From: Nocardioides massiliensis
GTDB lineage: Bacteria > Actinomycetota > Actinomycetes > Propionibacteriales > Nocardioidaceae
Length of the DNA: 64,000 nucleotides
Assembly: GCF_030811215.1 (NCBI RefSeq)
Contig: NZ_JAUSQM010000001.1
Location: forward strand, 4,002,001 to 4,066,000
Direction: 5' to 3'
Position numbers and translations under genes: made by a program. The stretch's first letter is position 1; each line of letters starts with the position of its first letter. Under the pieces are notes generated by a model, which had not been told where the DNA came from, did no database searches, and saw only the letters and a program-made list of their open reading frames with translations. Shown piece after piece: positions 1-7,552 of the stretch.

Positions 1-857
1 TGGCGCTGCTGGGCGTAGCCGATGCCGAGCTCGAAGGCGCGCAGCGCGATCCCGCAGGCGCGAGCCGCGACGTTGACCCGGCCGACCTCGACGCCGTCCA
101 TCATCTGGAAGAAGCCCTTGCCGGGCTCGCCACCGAGGATCTGGTCGGCCGAGATCTGGTGGTTCTCCAGGATCATCTCGGTCGTGTCGATGCCCTTGTA
201 GCCCATCTTGTCGATCTTGCCCGGCACCGTGACGCCGGGCGCGGTCTCGCCGAAGCCAGGCTCCTTCTCCACCAAGAACGTGGACATCTTCTTGTAGACC
301 GAGGCTCCCTCGTCCACGCCATCGTCGGTGCGGCACAGCACCGCCACCAGGTTGGAGCTGCCACCGTTGGTCAGCCACATCTTCTGGCCGGTGATCGAGT
401 AGGACCCGTCGTCACCCTTCGTGGCCTTGGTCGAGACCGCCGAGACGTCGCTGCCCAGGCCGGGCTCGGACATCGAGAACGCGCCCCGGATCTCCCCGGT
501 GGCCATCTTGGGCAGGTACTTCTGCTTCTGCTCGTCGGTGCCGTGCTTGAGCAGCATGTGGGCGACGATGAAGTGGGTGTTGATGACGCCGGAGACGCTC
601 ATCCACCCGCGCGCGATCTCCTCCACGCACAGGGCGTAGGTGAGCAGCGACTCGCCCAGCCCGCCGTACTCCTCGGGGATCATCAGCCCGAACAGCCCGA
701 GCTCCTTGAGTCCCTCCACGATCTCGGTGGGGTACTCGTCCGCGTGCTCCAGCTCCGTGGCGACCGGCATCACCTTCGCCTCGACGAACTGACGCACGGT
801 CTTGAGGATCTCGGTCTGGATGTCGGAGAGCCCGTCGGTCTGACAGAGGCGACCCAT
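1..857 (-). CDS. acyl-CoA dehydrogenase, 3' end outside window
   Basis: FAD-dependent alpha,beta-dehydrogenation of an acyl-CoA thioester, with electrons passed to ETF, in fatty-acid or branched-acid breakdown. About 285 residues are visible: an all-helical N-terminal domain (about 1-120), SEPGLGSD at about 130-137 where the family usually has TEPxAGSD, then KMWLTNG at about 159-165 in the beta domain. The C-terminal helical domain, which carries the catalytic glutamate, lies outside the window, so substrate class cannot be judged. The ATG is preceded by GGAAGG at 9 nt. The Ala-to-Leu change in the flavin-loop motif is mildly unusual. It reads in the same direction as the sulfotransferase cluster but has an 84-base gap containing a possible operator, so it is probably a separate unit. 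Confidence 0.9.
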   Translation of the reverse strand, partial: MGRLCQTDGLSDIQTEILKTVRQFVEAKVMPVATELEHADEYPTEIVEGLKELGLFGLMIPEEYGGLGESLLTYALCVEEIARGWMSVSGVINTHFIVAHMLLKHGTDEQKQKYLPKMATGEIRGAFSMSEPGLGSDVSAVSTKATKGDDGSYSITGQKMWLTNGGSSNLVAVLCRTDDGVDEGASVYKKMSTFLVEKEPGFGETAPGVTVPGKIDKMGYKGIDTTEMILENHQISADQILGGEPGKGFFQMMDGVEVGRVNVAARACGIALRAFELGIGYAQQR

Positions 858-898
858 GTGGTCTTTCCTTCCCTCGGTGGTGCGGCCAGCATGGATGT

Positions 899-910
899 TA
901 CTGAGCGGTA
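899..910. promoter_or_regulatory. possible TetR-type operator before acyl-CoA dehydrogenase
   Basis: TACTGAGCGGTA lies 42 nt before the acyl-CoA dehydrogenase start. Its outer TAC/GTA ends are inverted and 8 of 12 positions are self-complementary. Operators of TetR-family beta-oxidation regulators in actinobacteria often have TAC...GTA ends. Assignment is inference only; no regulator gene is adjacent. Confidence 0.25.
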
Positions 911-941
911 GGCCCAGCGTCGACGGTTGTGGGGCATCCCA

Positions 942-1973
942 CTACGCGTCGGCCACCCGTCGGGTCCGCACGAGGTCCGTGGCGACGTCGAGGATCGTGC
1001 GCACCCCGGCGTCGAGGACGGCGTCGACGGGGAGGTCGTCCGGGGTGACCTGGGCGGGCAGGTCGGCGGGCGCGCGCAGGTCGTCCACGGCCCCATGGAC
1101 GCGTACGCCGTGTCGCTCGACCGCCGCGACCGCCTCCTCGCCACGGACCCGGCAGGCCTCGACCTGGTCGGCGTACAACCCGATGCGCGGGCCCTCGCGG
1201 CCGGCGAGATGACCCTCGGCGAGGTAGCGCCGCACCCACCAGTTGCGCTGCAGGTTGCCCTCGATGCCGGCCAGGTGCGGCTGCAGCCGGCGCAGGAACT
1301 CGGTCTCGGGCAGCGCCATCGACCGGTTGGAGGCGGCCACGCCGGTGTCGTAGGCGTCGGCGGTGAGACCGACGACCTCGGCAAACCGGTGCCACAGCTC
1401 GTCGGGGGCGCCGCGCTTGCGCGGCAGGACGATCACGTGGGTGTCACCGGGCGCGACGTGCGGGGCCCAGCGGTCGAGCACGCCGGCCAGGTCGAGCGAG
1501 CGCAGCGACCACACGGCGCCGGTGTCGTCGGTCGGTCCGTCGGCGAACTCGCGCAGCGGCGTCGTGCGGCGCAGCTTCAGCGACTCCTGCCAGGCGGCGG
1601 CCATCAGCGAGACCGGCTCCCGGGCGGTCACCAGGACCTCGACGCGGTCGGCTCGCATGCGGCCGAGGAACCGCCGGGCCTGCTCGCTGGTCGCGGCACC
1701 GAGGAACTCGTGGCTCACCACGGCGGTGCCGGGCCACGACGCGATCCCCTCGAGCACCCGGTCGATCGCGGTCGCCGCGGACGGACGACGCGCCGCCAGC
1801 TTCGGGTCCTCGCGCACCGCGAGCGAGGTCCACAGGTGATCGACGCGCTGGTCCCCCGGCAGGCGTACGCCGTCGAGCTCGGCCAGCCGGTCGCGGTGGT
1901 GCCAGGCGATCGTCTGCAGGTAGGTCGTCCCGGTCTTCGGCTGCCCGACGTGGACGACGACGCGCTCAGCCAC
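942..1973 (-). CDS. sulfotransferase-family protein, paralog B
   Basis: A 343-residue protein whose first 20 residues contain HVGQPKTGTTYLQ. This matches the PAPS-binding 5'-phosphosulfate loop (PKxGTTxL) of cytosolic-type sulfotransferases, so transfer of sulfate from PAPS to a hydroxyl or amino group is the family expectation; the acceptor is unknown. It shares VSHEFL, the AREP/WQESLK segment and the DHLW segment with the protein at 2630-3784, so the two are paralogs. The GTG start overlaps the upstream stop by 8 nt (GTGGCTGA), which indicates translational coupling. Last gene of the cluster. No signal peptide is visible, so it should act in the cytoplasm, before export of the product. Confidence 0.7.
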   Translation of the reverse strand: MAERVVVHVGQPKTGTTYLQTIAWHHRDRLAELDGVRLPGDQRVDHLWTSLAVREDPKLAARRPSAATAIDRVLEGIASWPGTAVVSHEFLGAATSEQARRFLGRMRADRVEVLVTAREPVSLMAAAWQESLKLRRTTPLREFADGPTDDTGAVWSLRSLDLAGVLDRWAPHVAPGDTHVIVLPRKRGAPDELWHRFAEVVGLTADAYDTGVAASNRSMALPETEFLRRLQPHLAGIEGNLQRNWWVRRYLAEGHLAGREGPRIGLYADQVEACRVRGEEAVAAVERHGVRVHGAVDDLRAPADLPAQVTPDDLPVDAVLDAGVRTILDVATDLVRTRRVADA

Positions 1974-2643
1974 GGGCCACCACCGCGGGGTCGGGGGCTG
2001 TCCCGGTCGTCCGGCGTACGTCGGTGCGCAGGTCCTGGACGAGGTCGGCGACGATCGTCGCCGTGCGCTCCAGCACGACCTCGGGGTCGGGCTGCTCCCC
2101 GGCCGGCGCGGCCGGGCGCAGCAGGTCGCGGTCCCCACGGACGACGACGCGGTTGCTCTCCAGGTAGGCCTCCAGCGCAGCGTGCTCTCGGCGCAGCCCC
2201 TCCTGGACCTCCGGGTCGAGCACGGGCGGGGGCCCCTCGTCCACGAGCCGGGCGCGCACCTCGTCCAGCACCGCGCCACGGTCGGCGGACGGCACCACGT
2301 CGGGGTCGGCGGCCAGCAGGTGGGCGACCCGTTCGAGCACCGCGACCGCGGTCGCGCTCAACGGCGCCGGCGGAGCCACGACCCACAGCACCGTACGGCG
2401 ACCCCCGCGCTGTCGCTGGTGCCGCTGGACCGCGGTCAGCACCTCGCCGCCGGGGCGGGCCCGGGCGAGCGGCTGCGGGTCGTCGGCGAGCCCTGCCGCC
2501 CACCGGGCGAGCAGAGCCTGGGTCGGCTCGGTCGCCACGACGACGGCCTGCGGACCGCGCAGCCCGAGCCGTCCGGCGTCGGCGACGTCGAGCTCTGCCG
2601 CGCCGGGGAAGGTGCCCACCACGGTGGGACTACGCCGTGGCAC
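1966..2643 (-). CDS. hypothetical protein between two sulfotransferase paralogs
   Basis: About 225 residues, not recognised. It is Ala/Arg/Val-rich. The N-terminal half looks like an alpha/beta domain (TVVGTF, AVVVATEPTQALLARW, TVLWVVAPP). The C-terminal half is acidic and probably helical. There is no P-loop, signal peptide or membrane span. GTG at 2643 was chosen because it overlaps the upstream stop (GTGCCACGGCGTAG); an ATG at 2685 is possible but would overlap that gene by 56 nt. Coupled at both ends to sulfotransferase-family genes, so it probably serves the same pathway as an acceptor-binding or glycosyltransferase-like partner. Function is not assigned. Confidence 0.6.
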   Translation of the reverse strand: MPRRSPTVVGTFPGAAELDVADAGRLGLRGPQAVVVATEPTQALLARWAAGLADDPQPLARARPGGEVLTAVQRHQRQRGGRRTVLWVVAPPAPLSATAVAVLERVAHLLAADPDVVPSADRGAVLDEVRARLVDEGPPPVLDPEVQEGLRREHAALEAYLESNRVVVRGDRDLLRPAAPAGEQPDPEVVLERTATIVADLVQDLRTDVRRTTGTAPDPAVVARG

Positions 2644-3784
2644 CGGGTCCTCCTCGGCGCAACCGACGCAGCCGGCGCCAGACACGCCCCAGAGCGGAGC
2701 GGACGCCGCGCGGCACCGGGATCGCCGTGGCCTGGGCGCGCCGCAACTGGCGCGTGAGGGCGGCGTTGTCCTGGCGCAGCTGACGAACGTCGCCGAGCAG
2801 CTGCGCGACCAGGTCGGCGCCCGCGTCGGCCACCTCGGCGTCGGTCACCGATGACGGCTCGCGCCGAGGGGGCAGCTCGGCCGGCGGACGCAGCGTGTCG
2901 AGGTCGCCTACGACGTCGAAGCCGCGCTGCTCGATCAGGGTGATCGCGCGCTCGGCGCGCCGGCGGCTGTCGGCAACGTGGTCGGCCGGGGGCCAGAACC
3001 GCTCGCCCTTGCGCGGGACCAGCCGCTCGTCGGCGAGGAAGGTGCGGATCCACACCCCGCGGTCACGGGCGCTGGTGAACCCGACCAGGCGCTCGTTGAC
3101 CCGCCGCAGCAGCTCGGCCTCCACCACACCCATCGACTCGTTGGGGAAGTTGCCCTCGGTCGAGCAGGTGGCCGGGTCCAGTCCGACGACGCCGCAGAAC
3201 CGGTCCCACAGCGCCGAGCGCGGCTGGTCGGAGCCGGGCGTCGTGATGACGTGCACGCGCTCGTCGGGCACCGCTGTGCTCCACCGCTCGAGCACGAGGC
3301 CGAGGTCGAGGCAGCGCCAGTCCCAGATCTTCAGCGGGTTGTCGGACTCCTCGCGGCCGTAGTCCTCGATCGGCTGGGTGTAGCCGGTCTTCAGCGACTC
3401 CTGCCAGCTGGAGGTGAACAGGCCGAGGAAGTCGCGGGCGGTGGCCACGACGTGCACCTCGGCAGGTGCCAGCTGGGCGACCATGCGCTGGGCCTGCTCA
3501 GCGCTGGCGGAGGCGAGGAACTCGTGGGAGACGATCGCGTCACCGTCCCAGGCGGCGATCTCCTCCTGCAGCACGTCCCAGGACGCCGGCGCCTTGGGGC
3601 TGCGCTTGCCGACTCCCGGGTCGTCGCGCACGACGCACGAGGCCCACAGGTGGTCGCGTCGCTCGCGTCCGGGCAGCAGCATCCCGGCCGCCCGCATCTC
3701 GGGACGGTGGGCCCACATGATCGTCTGCAGGTAGGTCGTGCCCGTCTTGGGCAGACCGATGTGGACGAACACCCGCCGTGCCAC
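2630..3784 (-). CDS. sulfotransferase-family protein, paralog A
   Basis: 384 residues beginning MARRVFVHIGLPKTGTTYLQ, a near-ideal phosphosulfate-binding loop at residues 5-20. Other shared segments are SHEFLASASAEQA, TARDFLGLFTSSWQESLK and a C-terminal ADHV region. Family knowledge suggests PAPS-dependent sulfation of a glycan or small molecule. The C-terminal 60 residues (ADAGADLVAQLLGDVRQLRQDN, then a run rich in Arg) form a short amphipathic or coiled-coil extension absent from paralog B. It follows the small coiled-coil gene by 3 nt, so it is in the same operon. Substrate is unknown; a PAPS-independent nucleotide-binding role cannot be excluded. Confidence 0.7.
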   Translation of the reverse strand: MARRVFVHIGLPKTGTTYLQTIMWAHRPEMRAAGMLLPGRERRDHLWASCVVRDDPGVGKRSPKAPASWDVLQEEIAAWDGDAIVSHEFLASASAEQAQRMVAQLAPAEVHVVATARDFLGLFTSSWQESLKTGYTQPIEDYGREESDNPLKIWDWRCLDLGLVLERWSTAVPDERVHVITTPGSDQPRSALWDRFCGVVGLDPATCSTEGNFPNESMGVVEAELLRRVNERLVGFTSARDRGVWIRTFLADERLVPRKGERFWPPADHVADSRRRAERAITLIEQRGFDVVGDLDTLRPPAELPPRREPSSVTDAEVADAGADLVAQLLGDVRQLRQDNAALTRQLRRAQATAIPVPRGVRSALGRVWRRLRRLRRGGPGATA

Positions 3785-3787
3785 GGC

Positions 3788-4039
3788 TCAGCCCAGGCTC
3801 TTGGTGTAGTCGGCGAGCAACGCCTGCGCCCGCTCCGGGTCCTGCTGCACCACCGGCACGAGGAGCTCGGTGACGACGTCGGTGAGCTCGGCGATGCGCA
3901 GGTTGAGCTTGCGGCACTCCTGCACCTCGGCCTCGAGCTCCTCGACGCGGGCGCGCAGGTCGTCGACCTCACGCCCCCACGCGGCCTGCTTGATCCGGCG
4001 CACGATGCCGCCACCGCTGTGCTTGACCCGCTCGTTCAT
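3788..4039 (-). CDS. small coiled-coil protein (DUF6752-like)
   Basis: 83 residues. A basic N-terminus (RRIKQ) is followed by a clear heptad-rich helix (DDLRARVEELEAEVQECRKLNLRIAELTDVVTELLVP, about 28-64) and a short acidic tail. No catalytic motif. It resembles the small DUF6752 proteins of Nocardioides-type genomes found beside sulfotransferases and glycosyltransferases (recalled, not searched). The ATG at 4039 is 6 nt downstream of the LicD-methyltransferase stop. Probable scaffold or partner of the neighbouring enzymes; its leucine zipper could pair with the C-terminal helix of paralog A. Confidence 0.7.
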   Translation of the reverse strand: MNERVKHSGGGIVRRIKQAAWGREVDDLRARVEELEAEVQECRKLNLRIAELTDVVTELLVPVVQQDPERAQALLADYTKSLG

Positions 4040-4044
4040 TCGGT

Positions 4045-5619
4045 TCACCGTTCCCACGTCGCTACCAACCGACCAGTCCGCCGGGGCTGCCCGGACGCGT
4101 CGACCGGCGGCACCTCCAGCACCTCGTGGTGCCGGATCCGGGCGCCGCAGGCTTCCAGCTCCTCGACGACCAGACCGACCGGCAGCGTACGCAAGTGCTC
4201 GCGTCCGCGCCCATCCCCGCCGGGTTGCACCAGGAACTCGAGGTAGAGGTTGCCACCCTCGTGCAGCGCCATCGAGGCGTAGCGCCACAGGTTGCGTCGG
4301 CCCCACGCGTCGGTCGCGTCGGCCACGTGCCGGGCGGTGACGGCACGCCGCCCCTCGAGCCGGGCCGCACGCGCGCCGTACCCCAGGACCGAGCGCAGCT
4401 CGAGCAGGTTGAAGGACCCGAACTCGGCCGGCACGCCCTCGCTCGCGGCGCGCGCGGCGAGCCGGGCTGCCGCGCGCGGGACGAAGTCGAGCCCGTGCGT
4501 CTGGACGCCCTGCGTGGCGAACCAGTAGGCGTCGACCCCCCGCCCGCAGCCGACGTCGAGGATGTGGTCGAGCGCGGGCTCCTCGGCGTACACCCAGCGG
4601 GCGAAGTCGGTGGGCTCGAGCGCGGGCTCGGCCAGGCGCTCGCCGGACCAGGTGCGCTCCCACTCCTGGCGCTTGACGCGGATCCCGCGGAACCAGCCGT
4701 TGAGTCGGCGGTGGGTCGACTCGGGGGTCTCGAAGACGTACGCCGGGTCGGGCACGCGCCACGACGGGCCGTAGGTCGCGGCGAGGAAGCGGTCGGTGTC
4801 GGCCGGCACGGGGAAGGTGCGACCCTCCAGCGTGGCGGTGCCGAGCGGGTGGACCCACTCGGCGCGGAACGGCGTACGGATCTCGCCCATGAGGTGCAGG
4901 TGGCCGTCCCACAGGAACCCGCCGAAGACGTCGAGCCCGCGCACGGACCCGTCCGCCTCGAGGACGTCGACCTTGAAGGCGGCACCGCTGTAGCGGCTGA
5001 TGGCGTAGCCCATGGCGACCAGGCGGCGCTGCAGCCGGAAGGACTCCGCGACCACGTCGGCCGGGTGGGTGAACCGGCTCACGTAGCCGAGGTCGGCGTC
5101 GGAGTCGTGACCGATGAGGGCGCCCTCACGCACCGCGCCCAGCAGGGTGCCGTAGGCCAGGAACGCGTCGGCCCCCGCCGCACGCAGCGCGGCCAGCACC
5201 TCGCCGATGGAGTCCAGCAGCGGCGCGACCTGATCGGGGGTGCGGGTGTCGAAGGTGAGCGCGAGACGCCCGGACTTGTCGATCCCGAGCGGGCGCCCCT
5301 CGGCGTCGACGACCGCGATGCGCCCCGCACCGCTGCCGAAGGACAGCTCCTCGTCGAAGAGCTCGGCACCGCTGACGTGGGCGCGCACCGTGATCCGGGC
5401 CCGCCCGTCGAGGTAGCGGTGCAGCGACGAGGGCCACGGCGCGGTCCAGCCCTGGCCGTCGGCGTCCGGACGGGCGTCGCGCATGACCCAGAACGACCAG
5501 ACGCGGCGACCGTCGAAGCAGACGTCGAGGATCACCTCGTCCTCGGTCCGGACGTGCACGGCCGACGGCGTCACCCGCACCTCGTGCACACGGGCGGCGG
5601 ACTGGTGGGGGGCGGACAC
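4045..5619 (-). CDS. LicD-type nucleotidyltransferase fused to SAM methyltransferase
   Basis: 524 residues, first gene of the cluster. A beta-rich N-terminal region (1-115) precedes a LicD-like domain with YGTLLGAVR (156-164) and HDSDADLG (171-178), matching the family pattern GxxLGAxR...DxDxD for metal binding. LicD enzymes transfer phosphocholine or related phospho-groups to surface glycans and teichoic acids. A class I methyltransferase domain follows, with the SAM loop DVGCGRG at 355-361. The fusion suggests one protein adds a phospho-substituent and methylates the same glycan or headgroup. GTG is placed 7 nt after TACGCT, so a leaderless message is likely. No membrane span is seen. Acceptor and donor are unknown. 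Confidence 0.8.
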   Translation of the reverse strand: MSAPHQSAARVHEVRVTPSAVHVRTEDEVILDVCFDGRRVWSFWVMRDARPDADGQGWTAPWPSSLHRYLDGRARITVRAHVSGAELFDEELSFGSGAGRIAVVDAEGRPLGIDKSGRLALTFDTRTPDQVAPLLDSIGEVLAALRAAGADAFLAYGTLLGAVREGALIGHDSDADLGYVSRFTHPADVVAESFRLQRRLVAMGYAISRYSGAAFKVDVLEADGSVRGLDVFGGFLWDGHLHLMGEIRTPFRAEWVHPLGTATLEGRTFPVPADTDRFLAATYGPSWRVPDPAYVFETPESTHRRLNGWFRGIRVKRQEWERTWSGERLAEPALEPTDFARWVYAEEPALDHILDVGCGRGVDAYWFATQGVQTHGLDFVPRAAARLAARAASEGVPAEFGSFNLLELRSVLGYGARAARLEGRRAVTARHVADATDAWGRRNLWRYASMALHEGGNLYLEFLVQPGGDGRGREHLRTLPVGLVVEELEACGARIRHHEVLEVPPVDASGQPRRTGRLVATWER

Positions 5620-5626
5620 GGCGCCC

Positions 5627-5632
5627 AGCGTA
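5627..5632 (-). promoter_or_regulatory. -10 box, leaderless start of LicD-methyltransferase
   Basis: TACGCT followed by exactly 7 nt and the GTG start; no Shine-Dalgarno sequence. This geometry predicts transcription beginning at or next to the start codon. Confidence 0.6.
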
Positions 5633-5681
5633 GCGACGAGGCGCCCCGGCGCGGGCCCCGCGTGAGCGTCGGCGCGAGCGC

Positions 5682-5687
5682 TACCGT
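5682..5687 (+). promoter_or_regulatory. -10 box before the MgtE_N/CBS gene
   Basis: TACCGT followed by 8 nt and the GTG at 5696, with no Shine-Dalgarno sequence. It favours this GTG over the TTG at 5687, which would lie inside the -10 box. Confidence 0.5.
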
Positions 5688-5695
5688 TGCCACTC

Positions 5696-6961
5696 GTGAC
5701 GACCTCCCCGCCCCGCGTCTTCGCCGCGCGCCTCGTCGGCCTGCCGGTCTTCGACCCCCAGGGCGACCAGGTCGGCAAGGTGCGCGACGTCGTCGTGACG
5801 ATGCGCGCCGACGCCAGCCCGCCGCGCGTCGTGGGTCTGGTCGTCGAGGTGCTGGGCCGGCGCCGCGTCTTCATGCCGATGACCCGGATCACCGCCATCG
5901 ACGCCGACCAGGTCGTGACCACCGGCCTGCTCAACGTCCGCAAGTTCGAGCAGCGCCACACCGAGACGCTCGTCATGGCACAGCTGCTCGACCGCTCCGT
6001 GCGGATCCACAGCGGCGAGGAGATCGTGAACGGCACCGTGTACGACGTCGGGCTGGAGCAGACCCGCACCCGCGACTGGGTGCTCAGCCGGGTCGCGGTC
6101 ACCGAGCCGGGCAAGCGGTTCCGCCGCCACGGGCAGACCCACGTCGTCGACTGGCGCGACGTGGAGGGGCTCCTGCGCACCGAGGAGGGACAGGGCGCGA
6201 TCCACCTGGTCGCGACCCTCAACGAGATGCGTCCGGCCGATGCCGCGACGGTGATCCACGACCTGCCCGCCAAGCGTCGGGGCGAGGTCGTCGCCGCGCT
6301 CGACGACGAGCGGCTCGCCGCCGTGCTCGAGGAGCTCTCCGACGAGGACCAGGTCGAGATCATGGGCATCCTCGACTCGCGGCGCGCCGCCGACATCCTC
6401 GAGGAGATGGGTGCCGACGACGCCGCGGACCTCATCGCCGAGCTGCCGCCCGAGACCGCCGAGAGGCTGCTCGGGCTCATGGAGCCGTCGGAGGCCGAGG
6501 ACGTCCGGCGGCTGATGAGCTATGAGGAGCTCACGGCCGGCGGCATGATGACGCCCGAGCCGGTGATCCTCCCGCCCGACGCCACGATCGCCGAGGCGCT
6601 GGCGCACGTGCGCGCCCCCGAGCTGACCACGTCGCTGGCCGCGCTGGCCTACGTGTGCCGCCCACCGCTGGAGCCGCCGACGGGCAAGCTCCTCGGCGTC
6701 GTCCACATCCAGCGGCTCCTGCGCGAGCCCCCCTCGAGCCTGGTCGCCGGTGCGCTCGACAGCGGGATCGACTATCTCCGTGCGGAGGCTTCCATCGAGG
6801 ACGTGGCCGCCCACCTCGCGGCCTACAACCTGGTCGCCGCACCCGTGGTCGACGACCAGGGGCGCCTGCTGGGCGCGGTCACCGTCGACGACCTGCTCGA
6901 CCACATGCTGCCCGAGGACTGGCGCGACCGGCCGCTCTCCACCGGAGCCCTCGATGGCTGA
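5696..6961 (+). CDS. PRC-barrel/MgtE N-domain/CBS-pair protein
   Basis: 421 residues. Order: PRC-barrel-like region (about 10-150, LVGLPVFDPQGDQVGKV), MgtE intracellular N-domain helices (about 175-275, with LNEMRPADAATVIHDLP and repeated EEMGADDAADLIAELP-type helices), then a CBS pair (about 280-400). The MgtE transmembrane channel domain is absent, so this is not a transporter alone; it is a soluble Mg2+/nucleotide sensor-like protein. In actinobacteria it is regularly paired with the DUF1003 membrane protein, as here: its stop overlaps the next start by ATGGCTGA. Likely role is regulation of divalent-cation homeostasis through that partner (inference). Confidence 0.85.
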   Translation: MTTSPPRVFAARLVGLPVFDPQGDQVGKVRDVVVTMRADASPPRVVGLVVEVLGRRRVFMPMTRITAIDADQVVTTGLLNVRKFEQRHTETLVMAQLLDRSVRIHSGEEIVNGTVYDVGLEQTRTRDWVLSRVAVTEPGKRFRRHGQTHVVDWRDVEGLLRTEEGQGAIHLVATLNEMRPADAATVIHDLPAKRRGEVVAALDDERLAAVLEELSDEDQVEIMGILDSRRAADILEEMGADDAADLIAELPPETAERLLGLMEPSEAEDVRRLMSYEELTAGGMMTPEPVILPPDATIAEALAHVRAPELTTSLAALAYVCRPPLEPPTGKLLGVVHIQRLLREPPSSLVAGALDSGIDYLRAEASIEDVAAHLAAYNLVAAPVVDDQGRLLGAVTVDDLLDHMLPEDWRDRPLSTGALDG

Positions 6962-7520
6962 GCGCCGCGCGGAGGAGTCCCGCAGCCGCCTGGACACGCC
7001 GCGCGAGCTGCGCCGCGCCCTGGTCCGGCGCCCGTCGTACGACTCCGACCGGTTCGGGTCCTTCGCCGAGACGTTCGCCCGGTTCATGGGCACCGCGCGG
7101 TTCCTGCTCTACATGACGCTGTTCGTGGCGATCTGGCTCGGCTGGAACTCTCTCGTGCCGGCGGAGTGGGAGTTCGACGCCTACCCCTTCATCTTCCTGA
7201 CGCTCATGCTCAGCCTGCAGGCGTCGTACGCCGCTCCGCTGATCCTGCTCGCGCAGAACCGGCAGGAGATGCGCGACCGGGTGGTCGCCGAGCAGGACCG
7301 TCGGGCGGCGGCCCGGTCCCGGGCCGACATGGAGTTCCTGGCCCGCGAGGTCGCTTCGCTGCGCCTGGCGGTCGGTGAGGTCGCCACCCGCGACTACCTG
7401 CGCTCGGAGCTGCGGGCGCTGCTCGCGGAGCTCGACGAACGGCGGGCCGAGGAGCGGGGCTGGGACCGCGACGACGAGCGCGACGAGGGCCGTGACGAGA
7501 GCCATGACGACCGGGCCTGA
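6954..7520 (+). CDS. DUF1003 membrane protein
   Basis: 188 residues. Two transmembrane helices at about 47-65 (FLLYMTLFVAIWLGW) and 78-100 (FIFLTLMLSLQASYAAPLIL) are joined by a short external loop. A cytoplasmic helical region with NRQEMRDRVVAEQDRRAA follows, ending in an acidic/arginine tail (DDERDEGRDESHDD). This is the DUF1003 pattern. Function of the family is unknown. It is translationally coupled to the MgtE_N/CBS gene, so the pair probably forms one membrane complex with a cytosolic Mg2+-sensing subunit. The highly charged C-terminus may be a docking segment. Confidence 0.9.
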   Translation: MAERRAEESRSRLDTPRELRRALVRRPSYDSDRFGSFAETFARFMGTARFLLYMTLFVAIWLGWNSLVPAEWEFDAYPFIFLTLMLSLQASYAAPLILLAQNRQEMRDRVVAEQDRRAAARSRADMEFLAREVASLRLAVGEVATRDYLRSELRALLAELDERRAEERGWDRDDERDEGRDESHDDRA

Positions 7521-7539
7521 ACCGCTGAGGTCCACAACG

Positions 7540-7545
7540 TAGGCT
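7540..7545 (+). promoter_or_regulatory. -10 box, leaderless start of mrp
   Basis: TAGGCT, then 7 nt, then ATG; no Shine-Dalgarno sequence. Predicts a leaderless mrp message separate from the upstream DUF1003 gene. Confidence 0.6.
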
Positions 7546-7552
7546 GATTCCC

